A stretch of 64,000 nt of DNA from Arcicella aurantiaca (GTDB lineage Bacteria > Bacteroidota > Bacteroidia > Cytophagales > Spirosomataceae). The number at the start of each line of letters is the position of its first letter. Positions within the stretch are counted from its first letter, which is position 1. Below, one piece after another: positions 30,079 to 38,288 of this stretch. The position numbers were made by a program, and so were the translations under genes. The notes under the pieces were generated by a model, which searched no databases, was not told where the DNA came from, and was given only the letters and a program-made list of their open reading frames with translations. The stretch spans positions 1 to 64,000 of the forward strand of contig NZ_QGGO01000016.1 in NCBI RefSeq assembly GCF_003148625.1, written 5' to 3'.

Positions 30079-32685
30079 ATGATGATTAAAAAAAGTTTAG
30101 TGGTAGTTAGCTTTGTGCTGACTTTTATTTTGAGTTTTCAGTCGTGTAAAACGGATGAAATAACGGCAGTTAAAACCGCAAGCATAACTGGGCTTACTTG
30201 TGGGAGCGTAACGTTTTCGGCTACTGCTACCAGCGGAGCTTCATATACCGGCACGGCAACAGTGCCTTATACAGGTGGCAATGGAGTTGCTTATACAGCG
30301 GGAGCTCCAGTGGCATCATCGGGAGTAACAGGACTTACCGCAACTTTATCAGCAGGAACTTTAGCGACAGGTAGCGGAACTGCCAGTTTTGTCATTACAG
30401 GCACACCGTCTGCGGCTGGAACTGCCAGTTTTCCAATTGATTTAGGCGGACAAAGTTGTACCTTATCCTTGCCAGTTGTTGCTTCAAAAGCTAATATTTC
30501 TACTTTAGTATGTACTGTTGCTCCTGCCGTTGGTACTAATGGAACGGCTTATACAGGTACAGTAACAATGGCTTATACAGGCGGAAATGGCGGAACTTAT
30601 GATGTTTCGGTAGCTTCGTCAACAGGCGTTGAAGGGCTTACCGCAACTTTAGCGGCAGGAACATTAGCAAACGGAGCGGGAAGTTTGATTTATACTATTG
30701 CAGGTACGCCAACTTCATCAGGAACAGCTACTTTTAATTTGAGTTTGGGCGGACAAAGTTGTACTGTTACACTTGCCATTTCAGCAGGTTCTACGGGTAC
30801 AGCAACTGCGGCTAAAGATACTGTTGTAATTGCCTATTCTGGGACAAGTGCAACGATTAACAATCCTTATCAATCGTCTGGTGTCAGTGTTGCGGTAAGT
30901 GGTGCAGATGTTACAGTAACTTCTACCAATACCACCAAAGAAATCGTATATCTATTATCGGGAACAGCGTCCAAAGGAAGTTTCAAGATTTATAGTGAAT
31001 ATAAATACAACATTACTTTAAAAGGCGTGAGTTTGACGAATAGCACTGGACCAGCCATTAACAGTCAGTCGAAAAAGAAGGGTACAATAAACGTAGTTAC
31101 AGGAACAACCAACACCTTGATTGACGGTGCAACGTATGCTACCAGTAGTGAAGACCAAAAAGGTACAGTTTTCAGTGAAGGTCAATTGAGTTTTATGGGA
31201 ACAGGTACTTTAAATGTGACTGGAAACAACAAACATGGAGTCGTTTCAGATGATTATATCGAAATAAATGATGTGAATATCGTTGTGAAGTCAGCAGTTA
31301 AAGATGGTATTCATGCCAATAATTACTTTTTGATGAATACAGGAACTTTAGCCGTTACGTCTTCTAATGATGGTATCGTTGCTGAAGAGGGTTACGTTGC
31401 TATCAATGGCGGAACTATCACTGTAAATAGTGTTGATGATGGCATTACTGCCCCTTATGAAGGCACAAGCACCACAATAACCCCTTATGTTTTGATAAAA
31501 GGTGGAAAAATAACCGTTACAACTACTGGAGACAAAGCAAATGCTATCAAAAGTGAGAGTTATACAACAATTGGAACAAGTGATGTTATTACGTTAACTG
31601 TTTCTGGAAAAGGTTCAAAAGGAATAAAAACAGGGGGAGATTTTACCCTAACTTCTGGAACAGTAAAAATCACAACCACAGGAGCTGCCTATTATGATAC
31701 TGCTGATTTAGATATTGCTGCTCCAGCGGGAATCAATTGTGATAAAAATTTAGCCCTAAAAGGAGGAACTTTAACCATCAGTAGTACAGGTATTGGTGGA
31801 AAAGGCATTACCGTAGATGGCACGGCAACCGTTAGTGGTGGCACGACTAACATTACTGCATCAGGAAGTACATATACCTATAATTCTGCCAATACAAGTG
31901 AAGCAAAAGGGTTTAAAAGTGATGGAGCATTTGTGATGAATAATGGCGAATTAAATATTTCTGCTACGGATGATGGATTAAAATCTGGAACGTCAATTAC
32001 CGTTAATGATGGCACTATCAATGTGACCAAATCTTATGAAGGAATGGAGTCTATCCTCATTACCATTGCAGGTGGTGTATGTAATTTGACGGCTTCTAAT
32101 GATGGTATAAACACATCTTATGGAACGGTTTCGGGTGGAACAGAATCAAATGATAATAGTCAACTGACGGTTAGTGGTGGGGTTTTGATTGTAACAGGTT
32201 CTGATGCAATCGACAGTAACGGAAACTTCACTATCAAAGGTGGTACGGTGATAACTTATGGTAATGAAGATATAGATGTAAATGGAAATTTCTTGGTTAA
32301 TGGCGGAACATTAATTGGGGCTGAACCCAATAATAACATGACCAAAGCGATGGGAACGGCTTCTACGCAGGTCGGAATGTTTATTAAATCAAGTGCTTCA
32401 CTTGCTACTACTTCGATTTTACATATAGAAGATGCCAACGGAAAGGATTTAGTGACATTTAAACCCAAAAGTGCTTCTGCTATTTTCCACTTTTCTCATC
32501 CAAGTTTAGCTAAAAGTTCTCCTTATAAAATTTATTTTGGTGGAAGTTATACAGGAGGAAGTTTTGTAGGAGGTTCAACGGGTTGGGGATTGTACACAGG
32601 TGGTACCTATTCGAATACTGGAGCAACTCTAAAATCTTCTCCAACGACTTCTGGAACATCTACTGTAAATGCTATTTCTTTCTAA
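30079..32685 (+). CDS. DUF4353-like carbohydrate-binding repeat lipoprotein
   Basis: Predicted surface lipoprotein of 868 aa. ATG 30079 gives a signal peptide with lipobox Cys23 (FILSFQSC); an in-frame ATG at 30016 adds 21 residues with no signal character. Residues about 35-240 are two tandem repeats of about 90 aa, each with paired Cys and the segments GLTATL.AGTLA and LGGQSCT. From about 245 the protein is a long beta-helix-like DUF4353 region with recurring Asp-Gly turns (ATDDGLKSGTS, SVDDGITAPYEG, NSNDGI-like). The C-terminus (PYKIYFGGSYTGGSFVGG) is typical of that family. Role probably carbohydrate binding or adhesion; no catalytic residues recognised. It is monocistronic. Confidence 0.75.
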   Translation: MMIKKSLVVVSFVLTFILSFQSCKTDEITAVKTASITGLTCGSVTFSATATSGASYTGTATVPYTGGNGVAYTAGAPVASSGVTGLTATLSAGTLATGSGTASFVITGTPSAAGTASFPIDLGGQSCTLSLPVVASKANISTLVCTVAPAVGTNGTAYTGTVTMAYTGGNGGTYDVSVASSTGVEGLTATLAAGTLANGAGSLIYTIAGTPTSSGTATFNLSLGGQSCTVTLAISAGSTGTATAAKDTVVIAYSGTSATINNPYQSSGVSVAVSGADVTVTSTNTTKEIVYLLSGTASKGSFKIYSEYKYNITLKGVSLTNSTGPAINSQSKKKGTINVVTGTTNTLIDGATYATSSEDQKGTVFSEGQLSFMGTGTLNVTGNNKHGVVSDDYIEINDVNIVVKSAVKDGIHANNYFLMNTGTLAVTSSNDGIVAEEGYVAINGGTITVNSVDDGITAPYEGTSTTITPYVLIKGGKITVTTTGDKANAIKSESYTTIGTSDVITLTVSGKGSKGIKTGGDFTLTSGTVKITTTGAAYYDTADLDIAAPAGINCDKNLALKGGTLTISSTGIGGKGITVDGTATVSGGTTNITASGSTYTYNSANTSEAKGFKSDGAFVMNNGELNISATDDGLKSGTSITVNDGTINVTKSYEGMESILITIAGGVCNLTASNDGINTSYGTVSGGTESNDNSQLTVSGGVLIVTGSDAIDSNGNFTIKGGTVITYGNEDIDVNGNFLVNGGTLIGAEPNNNMTKAMGTASTQVGMFIKSSASLATTSILHIEDANGKDLVTFKPKSASAIFHFSHPSLAKSSPYKIYFGGSYTGGSFVGGSTGWGLYTGGTYSNTGATLKSSPTTSGTSTVNAISF

Positions 32686-32726
32686 TTTTTAACAGAAATT
32701 GACTATAAATCGATAGATAAAATTGT

Positions 32727-32772
32727 AAAACAAAAAGCGAAGGATGATTTTTCACCCTTCGCTTTTTGTTTT
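32727..32772. terminator. Bidirectional terminator
   Basis: AACAAAAAGCGAAGG and CCTTCGCTTTTTGTT form a stem of about 17 bp with a 12-nt loop between converging genes. A-run and T-run flanks allow use from both sides. Confidence 0.88.
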
Positions 32773-32792
32773 ACTCAACTTACATAAAATCC

Positions 32793-35700
32793 TTATTTAA
32801 GAATAGTAATTTTTACATCACTCATTAAACCAGAAGGTAATAAAGGCTCTTGACCTCTATAAAATGGCATTGTGGTAAAAGTTGTTTTGGTTGTTACGTT
32901 TGGTTGTGCATCGCCAATTAAGCGGTTTACCCAAAGGTTAGTTACTTTCACTTGAATTGTATTTTCGCCCGCTTTTACAGCTTCCGAAATATCCAATTTG
33001 AAAGGTTTTTTCCAAGCCGTACCAACGTTTTTACCGTTTACGATTACTTCTGCAATATTTTTAACTTCGCCTAAATCAATGACATATTTTGCTGATTTAT
33101 CAAGGGAAGCTACTTTAAATGTATTGTCGTAAGTAGCTGTTCCTGAGAAATATTTGATGTCATTGTCTGAACTTTCTGACCATGAAGAAAGTTTGTCAAA
33201 CGTTACATTTTTATCATTGAAACCAACTTTCCAAGGCGTTGCAATTTGTGCCAAAGTCTTTTCTGTTTTTGTTGGATTTGTGAATGATGCCGCAACGTTT
33301 CCTGCATTGGCAAAAACAATAAAGTAAGCTTCCCAAGATTCAAATTTTAGAGGAACGATTGTTCTGCCATTTTTTACTTGATACGAAACGGCTTCTGTTT
33401 TTCCTGTTTCAGGATTCCACAATTGCGGAATTTTGCCTGATACTCTGAAACTTACCTCAGCATTTGTTGTATTTTCGCTACGATTGTCTAACCAATAAAT
33501 TTCTTGATTGGCAGTTTGACGGTGACGGAAAAGAATTTTATTTTTTGCATTTGAAATAATCACGTCTGGCTGTAGAGACGTTGCCTGCAACGTCTGTAAG
33601 CTTGTAACGTTTGATTTTGCCCAAATTTCATTGGCAAGTTTCTGAAATTCAGCATCATTATCAGATAAGCTTGGCGATTTTTCTGGTTTTGCACCAACTA
33701 CTTTTATGCCTGCATCTACCAAAGATTTGATTTTTTTCAGAACAGGTAAAGTCATCAATTTTGCCGATTCGTCAAGCATTAATACTTGGTAAGTGTTTCC
33801 ACTTTTGGCAACTAACTTCCCATCTTTTGCTTGAATTACATCTAAAAGAGCCGAAGAATTGACAAAATCAAATTCTGAACCTGCTGGAATATTTGGCAAT
33901 TTGTTTTGACAAATTAAAGTAACGTTCGAGTTTTCTCCGTAATAATAAAGAACATCAGCTACGTTTTTACCTTGTTGAAGCATATAACTGCTACGTCCTA
34001 AATAACCCATCCAAGCCTTTCCGCCTGCTTCTGCCCAAGTTTCCAGACGAGTAAAATATTGCCCAAAAGGTCCAAGTGAGAATCCCGGTCCTTTATCCAA
34101 AGGTTGATGTACTGAAGTATGAATCACAAAACGATTTAAGCCAGAAGCCATTTCCATATCGGCAGTGCGTTTCAACTTTTCTGGATTCCATGAAAAAGCA
34201 TTTTGAATAGAAGTCATCGATTCTGCCGCCACAATGTTTTGTCCATAAATATTGGCTACCGAAGCCGCTTCTCTAATATCGCCTTCGCTACGCACTTCTT
34301 CTTCATTACCACCTGCTAAACTTCCCGGAGTCCACATGGCAGACATTGGAATATCTGCATTGCGTTTTACGTCCATACCGTCAGCCAAATAAATACGTCC
34401 ATTTTCATGAGATTCTGTATAGCGTTTCATGCCACGTTTGTGTAATTCTTCACCAATGACATCGTAATGATTTTCTGCAATCATTTCACCGATAGTTTTT
34501 CTAAAATCCCACAAAAACTTCTCGGTTGCTTCAAGATTATTAACCACTCTGCCCGTCAATGCAGGAATCCATGAAATAATATCATAACCACGTCTTTTCT
34601 TAAATTCTTGCGGAAAACCTTTTGTCCAGTTCATGTGTCCAGCTTCGTAGCTATCCAAAACCATGTATTGCAAACCTTTTTCGCCCATCAAGCCACCCGT
34701 TGCATCTTTGTACATATCCAAATAAGTGTTGATATATCTTCTAACGGCTTCTTTGTCTAATTTATCAACTTCCAAACCCGTAGCTTCTGGCGATGCAGGG
34801 TGATTTTGGCGACCAGTCAACGAATATCCAAAACGAACAACCATCCAATTGCCTTCGGGAACATCCCATTCAAGGCTTCCGTCTGCATTCATTTTACCTG
34901 TTAAATTCACAATATCCGCCGTTGGAATTGCTTCTACATCTTTTGCACCTGCCAATTTCCCATCTTCTTTCCAAGCCGAGAAACCTGCTTTATCTTCAGC
35001 TTGGTCAATGCGAGAAGTATTAAATAAAACAAATTCCGAAATATTTGTTCCCGCAGGTTTAGGTGCATCTGTCATGCCCATCATTGCCATGATTGGGTTT
35101 AATTCTCCCTTGAGCGTTTCAAAGCAAATTCTCCAATATTTAGCCGTGGTAGTCGGGATTTGTGTTGTAATAAACGGCAAGGTCGTATTAGAAACTTTGG
35201 CAACTGTTCTAAAATTCACGCCATCATCACTAACTTTTAAGCTACGATTAGTTGGACCTCCATTAAATTCTGCTAATTCGCCTGCTTCTCCCATTCCTAA
35301 GCCAAAAGCTTTGAAAGTTTGAGGAGCATCAAATTCATATTGTATCCACATATCCTGTCCAACTTCCATTGGAGGCAAAAGATAGGTTTTGTTAGCATCG
35401 TGGTCGAGCATCGTTTTGGTGTCAAAATCACCGCCACTTTTAGTCATTTTAGGCTGTAAATCCATGATATGCTTTTCATTGCTTGGCAATTTGTAAGCAA
35501 TCACCAGAGCATCGGCTGAAAAATGTGGTTTTTCGCCCACGAAACCACCCATAACCCCACCTGCATGAGTTTCAATTGCCCCATATTTCCCGATAACATC
35601 AGGCAATTTTGGTAATTGAATCGTTTGTTTTTTACCACCTTCAACCAATGCTTCCGTAAAAACATATTTTTTCATGCCATCTTCTGGTTTTACCCAAGGT

Positions 35701-36065
35701 CCACCCGTTACACTCCAACCCGGTGAGCCAGCAATTGCCATTTCAAGCCCTTTTTTATCGGCTAATTCCGTCGTGAATTTGAAGGCATCTTTCCAATCGG
35801 GTTGCATAAAAACCAATTTTTTAGGCACAACCACAGGCGTAAATAAGTTTGCATCAAAATTTTGGAAACCGCCAATGCCCACTCTTTGCATCCAATCCAA
35901 ATCTTTTTGGATACCATCTTTGGAGATATTTCCGTTCATCCAATGCCACCAAACACGTGGTTTTGCCGAATTTGGCGGTGTTAGAAACTGATTTTTATCT
36001 TGTGCATAGCCACTCAAACTTGAGAGTACGCACAAGGCTAAAATTGATTTTTTAGTTTTTTTCAT
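32793..36065 (-). CDS. Glycoside hydrolase family 106 (alpha-L-rhamnosidase)
   Basis: Secreted enzyme of 1090 aa that removes alpha-L-rhamnose, typically from rhamnogalacturonan. The signal peptide is MKKTKKSILALCVLSSLSGYA; ATG 36065 is preferred over 36092, which would overlap the preceding gene. The N-terminal PRVWWHWMNGNISKDGIQKDL is the hallmark of this family, and the catalytic (alpha/beta)8 core includes YMVLDSYEAGHMNWTKGF and YTESHENGRIYLADGMD. A galactose-binding-like region appears near residues 270-380 and a C-terminal jelly roll near 990-1085 (VIVNGKNVGTAWKKPFK). A short palindromic repeat has entered the coding frame near residues 820-832. Confidence 0.9.
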   Translation of the reverse strand: MKKTKKSILALCVLSSLSGYAQDKNQFLTPPNSAKPRVWWHWMNGNISKDGIQKDLDWMQRVGIGGFQNFDANLFTPVVVPKKLVFMQPDWKDAFKFTTELADKKGLEMAIAGSPGWSVTGGPWVKPEDGMKKYVFTEALVEGGKKQTIQLPKLPDVIGKYGAIETHAGGVMGGFVGEKPHFSADALVIAYKLPSNEKHIMDLQPKMTKSGGDFDTKTMLDHDANKTYLLPPMEVGQDMWIQYEFDAPQTFKAFGLGMGEAGELAEFNGGPTNRSLKVSDDGVNFRTVAKVSNTTLPFITTQIPTTTAKYWRICFETLKGELNPIMAMMGMTDAPKPAGTNISEFVLFNTSRIDQAEDKAGFSAWKEDGKLAGAKDVEAIPTADIVNLTGKMNADGSLEWDVPEGNWMVVRFGYSLTGRQNHPASPEATGLEVDKLDKEAVRRYINTYLDMYKDATGGLMGEKGLQYMVLDSYEAGHMNWTKGFPQEFKKRRGYDIISWIPALTGRVVNNLEATEKFLWDFRKTIGEMIAENHYDVIGEELHKRGMKRYTESHENGRIYLADGMDVKRNADIPMSAMWTPGSLAGGNEEEVRSEGDIREAASVANIYGQNIVAAESMTSIQNAFSWNPEKLKRTADMEMASGLNRFVIHTSVHQPLDKGPGFSLGPFGQYFTRLETWAEAGGKAWMGYLGRSSYMLQQGKNVADVLYYYGENSNVTLICQNKLPNIPAGSEFDFVNSSALLDVIQAKDGKLVAKSGNTYQVLMLDESAKLMTLPVLKKIKSLVDAGIKVVGAKPEKSPSLSDNDAEFQKLANEIWAKSNVTSLQTLQATSLQPDVIISNAKNKILFRHRQTANQEIYWLDNRSENTTNAEVSFRVSGKIPQLWNPETGKTEAVSYQVKNGRTIVPLKFESWEAYFIVFANAGNVAASFTNPTKTEKTLAQIATPWKVGFNDKNVTFDKLSSWSESSDNDIKYFSGTATYDNTFKVASLDKSAKYVIDLGEVKNIAEVIVNGKNVGTAWKKPFKLDISEAVKAGENTIQVKVTNLWVNRLIGDAQPNVTTKTTFTTMPFYRGQEPLLPSGLMSDVKITILK
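33576..33595. repeat. Palindrome inserted in a coding sequence
   Basis: AGACGTTGC and GCAACGTCT arms (9 bp, 2-nt centre) within the GH106 gene, encoding part of the segment TSLQTLQATSLQP. The core resembles AGACGTTGC-type palindromes I recall from intergenic DNA of many Bacteroidota and other bacteria. The reading frame is preserved. Confidence 0.65.
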
Positions 36066-36070
36066 GTTTT

Positions 36071-37045
36071 TTATTTTAGATTTTTTATCCATTTAATACA
36101 GTTCCCTATCCAATCTATATCACTTGTTGGGTTATCCATTCCGTAGCCGTGTCCGCCTTTTGCATAAAAAAATGACTCGACAGGCACTTTGTTTTGTTGT
36201 AGTGCAGCGATAAATAAAATTGAGTTTTGAACAGGAACAACATCATCATCATTGGCATGAGTAATGAAGGTCGGAGGCGTATTTGAAGTTACTTGTAATT
36301 CGTTTGAGTATTCTTTTACTTTTTCTGCCGAAACAGGCAACGCTTTGAGTAGTTTTTCAGAATTTTGCCAGTCGCTCATGATTTTATTCAATTCTTCCGA
36401 AGGCATTTCTCCAATTAAATTAAAACGTGAACCGTAATGCGTTAGGTTATCTGCAAAACTGATTACGGGGTAATTAAGAACCATAAAATCAGGACGAAGA
36501 CTCGTTTTTTTAGGATTGCTGATTTGCTCTTTCATAAAATGAGTTCCCGCCGTAGAAGCTAAATGTCCACCCGCTGAATTGCCTTGAATCCCGATTTTAT
36601 GAGGATTTATGCCCCATTTCTGTGCATTTTCTCTCACGATTTGAATGGCTCTTTGAGCATCTTGCAAAGGCACAAATTCTTTATTATTGACCAAATCGGT
36701 ATTGGGCAAACGATATTTCAATACAAATCCTGCGATGCCGTTTGCTTGTAATTTTTTAGCAATGGCGTGTCCTTCGTGTTCAGCCGCTAAACCCGAATAC
36801 CCACCACCCGGACAAACAACTACGGCAATACCTGTTGCTTTGCTTTTTTCGGGTAAATACATGGTCAATTCGGGTGTAATTACTCTAACCACAAAAGGGG
36901 TATCGCCATATTTTACCGTTGAATCTTTAAGGTTCGATGGTTTTGAATTTGGAGCAAGTTGGTCGTAAAGAGAAATGGTTTTTTGAGCAGATAATGATAA
37001 ACACAGGCTCAGACAAAAAAGAATTAGAGGCACTATTTTTTTCAT
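36071..37045 (-). CDS. Secreted alpha/beta hydrolase, esterase type
   Basis: Predicted periplasmic or secreted esterase of 324 aa with signal peptide MKKIVPLILFCLSLCLSLSA. The fold is shown by the oxyanion segment VVVCPGGGYSGLAAEHEG, the nucleophile GNSAG in GIQGNSAGGHLA, an Asp in HANDDDVVPVQ and the His in AKGGHGYGMD, giving a Ser-Asp-His triad. Similar proteins are annotated as acetylxylan or acetyl esterases and often accompany polysaccharide-degrading enzymes. It overlaps nothing and lies 5 nt upstream of the GH106 start, so the two genes are likely co-transcribed. Removal of acetyl groups from pectin is a plausible role but not proven. Confidence 0.85.
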   Translation of the reverse strand: MKKIVPLILFCLSLCLSLSAQKTISLYDQLAPNSKPSNLKDSTVKYGDTPFVVRVITPELTMYLPEKSKATGIAVVVCPGGGYSGLAAEHEGHAIAKKLQANGIAGFVLKYRLPNTDLVNNKEFVPLQDAQRAIQIVRENAQKWGINPHKIGIQGNSAGGHLASTAGTHFMKEQISNPKKTSLRPDFMVLNYPVISFADNLTHYGSRFNLIGEMPSEELNKIMSDWQNSEKLLKALPVSAEKVKEYSNELQVTSNTPPTFITHANDDDVVPVQNSILFIAALQQNKVPVESFFYAKGGHGYGMDNPTSDIDWIGNCIKWIKNLK

Positions 37046-37075
37046 GGTAAATGGGGCTTATTGTTATGACTTTAT

Positions 37076-37987
37076 TTAATTTCCATTCCTAAGTTCCTGT
37101 TTTAAGAAATGAATCACTTTGTTTCTAATTTCCTCTACATCGTACATCGTTCCAAAATGTGGAGCATCTTTCACGATGGTTAATTCATTTTTCACTTTGT
37201 GATATTTTAGCCAAGCACTAAATAACTTCGATTGTTTATTGGATACAATTTCGTCTTTTTCACCATGAAATATCAAAAAAGGAGGGTCGTTTTTATCTAT
37301 GTAGGTAATTGGGCTTGCTGCTTTTGCTAAATCGGGGCGTTCTAATGGAGCGGCTCCAATTAAAAGACCTTCTGGCGATTTAGCATTTTCATTTCCCGGT
37401 AATAAAACCAAATCTGTTGGCCCATAAAAATCTACGACTGCCTTGTAGTTGAATGCACGATACGAAGTAGGAAAATATAAATCATCTACTTTATTATTTT
37501 GGGAAGTCCCCATTAATGAAGCCAAGTGTCCGCCTGCCGAAAAGCCCATTAAGGCAATTCTGTTTTTGTCTAAATTATATTTTTCAGCATTGTCATAAAG
37601 GAAAGAAACCGCTTTGTTACAATCTTGTAAAATAGCAGGAAAAACCGCCTGAGTTGCAAACCGATAATCAATTGAGGCTACTGCCATACCATTTTCCAAC
37701 ATTGCCGCTACGGTATTTGGCATATAACCCATATCTGCATATTTGTCGTTGCCAATCCAACCACCACCATGAATAAAAACAACAAGCGGTAATTTCCCTT
37801 TTGTTTCAGCGGGCAAATATATGTCTAATAAATGCTTTTTGAGTGTGTCATTATTGTAGGCAACATTCCCATGAATAATGGTTGCTTTGGGTAAGCGAGC
37901 ATGGATTTGACTTGCCGTTGGTAATTGAGCAAAACTCTTCGCTGAAATGATAAAAAGGACAAAACACAATGACAGTTTTTTAAACAT
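37076..37987 (-). CDS. Alpha/beta hydrolase, lipase/esterase type
   Basis: Predicted secreted esterase of 303 aa with signal peptide MFKKLSLCFVLFIISAKSFA. It carries HGGGW (oxyanion hole), nucleophile GFSAGGH, FHGEKDEIVSNKQ with the acid residue and APHFGTMY with the His. It belongs to the HGGG hormone-sensitive-lipase/BD-FAE-like group. Only 30 nt separate it from the hydrolase downstream, so it is the first gene of a small operon with that hydrolase and GH106. The two hydrolases share an architecture but are not close copies. Confidence 0.85.
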   Translation of the reverse strand: MFKKLSLCFVLFIISAKSFAQLPTASQIHARLPKATIIHGNVAYNNDTLKKHLLDIYLPAETKGKLPLVVFIHGGGWIGNDKYADMGYMPNTVAAMLENGMAVASIDYRFATQAVFPAILQDCNKAVSFLYDNAEKYNLDKNRIALMGFSAGGHLASLMGTSQNNKVDDLYFPTSYRAFNYKAVVDFYGPTDLVLLPGNENAKSPEGLLIGAAPLERPDLAKAASPITYIDKNDPPFLIFHGEKDEIVSNKQSKLFSAWLKYHKVKNELTIVKDAPHFGTMYDVEEIRNKVIHFLKQELRNGN

Positions 37988-38100
37988 GATAATGAGAAAA
38001 TAAATGTGTGGTGATAAATTATTAAATATGTAATGTGTTTGTTTTCAATTGATTAGTCCTCATGCCCCCCCCGATTAGTCTGTAAAAATATAGGAATAAT
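37988..38100. other. Upstream region of the hydrolase operon
   Basis: Non-coding stretch with a run of eight C (about 38065-38072) beside the repeat at 38101. It should hold the promoter for the minus-strand operon. I see no gene in it. Confidence 0.45.
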
Positions 38101-38231
38101 GTACTTAATATCACAAAACCTCACCCCCAGCCCCTCTCCGATGGAGAGGGGAGAAAATGGAGCCGAATGCTCCCCTCTCCATCGGAGAGGGGCTGGGGGT
38201 GAGGTTTTGCTACATTAAGTATATACTTCCG
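38101..38231. repeat. Long CCTCACCCCC inverted repeat
   Basis: Near-perfect inverted repeat with arms of about 52 nt (38101-38152 and 38171-38222) and an 18-nt loop. Inside each arm sits a second palindrome, CCCCTCTCC/GGAGAGGGG. The right end (GGTGAGGTTTTGC plus 22 nt) matches the short element at 6771-6830. It lies 57 nt beyond the TonB receptor stop and may also terminate transcription. Confidence 0.85.
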
Positions 38232-38245
38232 AAATATTTTCCCTA

Positions 38246-38280
38246 CAAAAGGACAGATTTTCTGTCCTTTTGTAGGGAAT
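38246..38280 (-). terminator. Hairpin after the TonB receptor gene
   Basis: CCCTACAAAAGGACAG and CTGTCCTTTTGTAGGG form a 16-bp stem with a few-nt loop, directly downstream of the receptor gene ending at 38289. There is no strong T-run on the minus strand, so it may be a terminator or an RNA-stability hairpin. Confidence 0.6.
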
Positions 38281-38288
38281 GGTAAAAA

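Noticed and set aside
34849-35322. 157-codon plus-strand open frame antisense to GH106
   Set aside because: Shadow of the GH106 frame with no family features.
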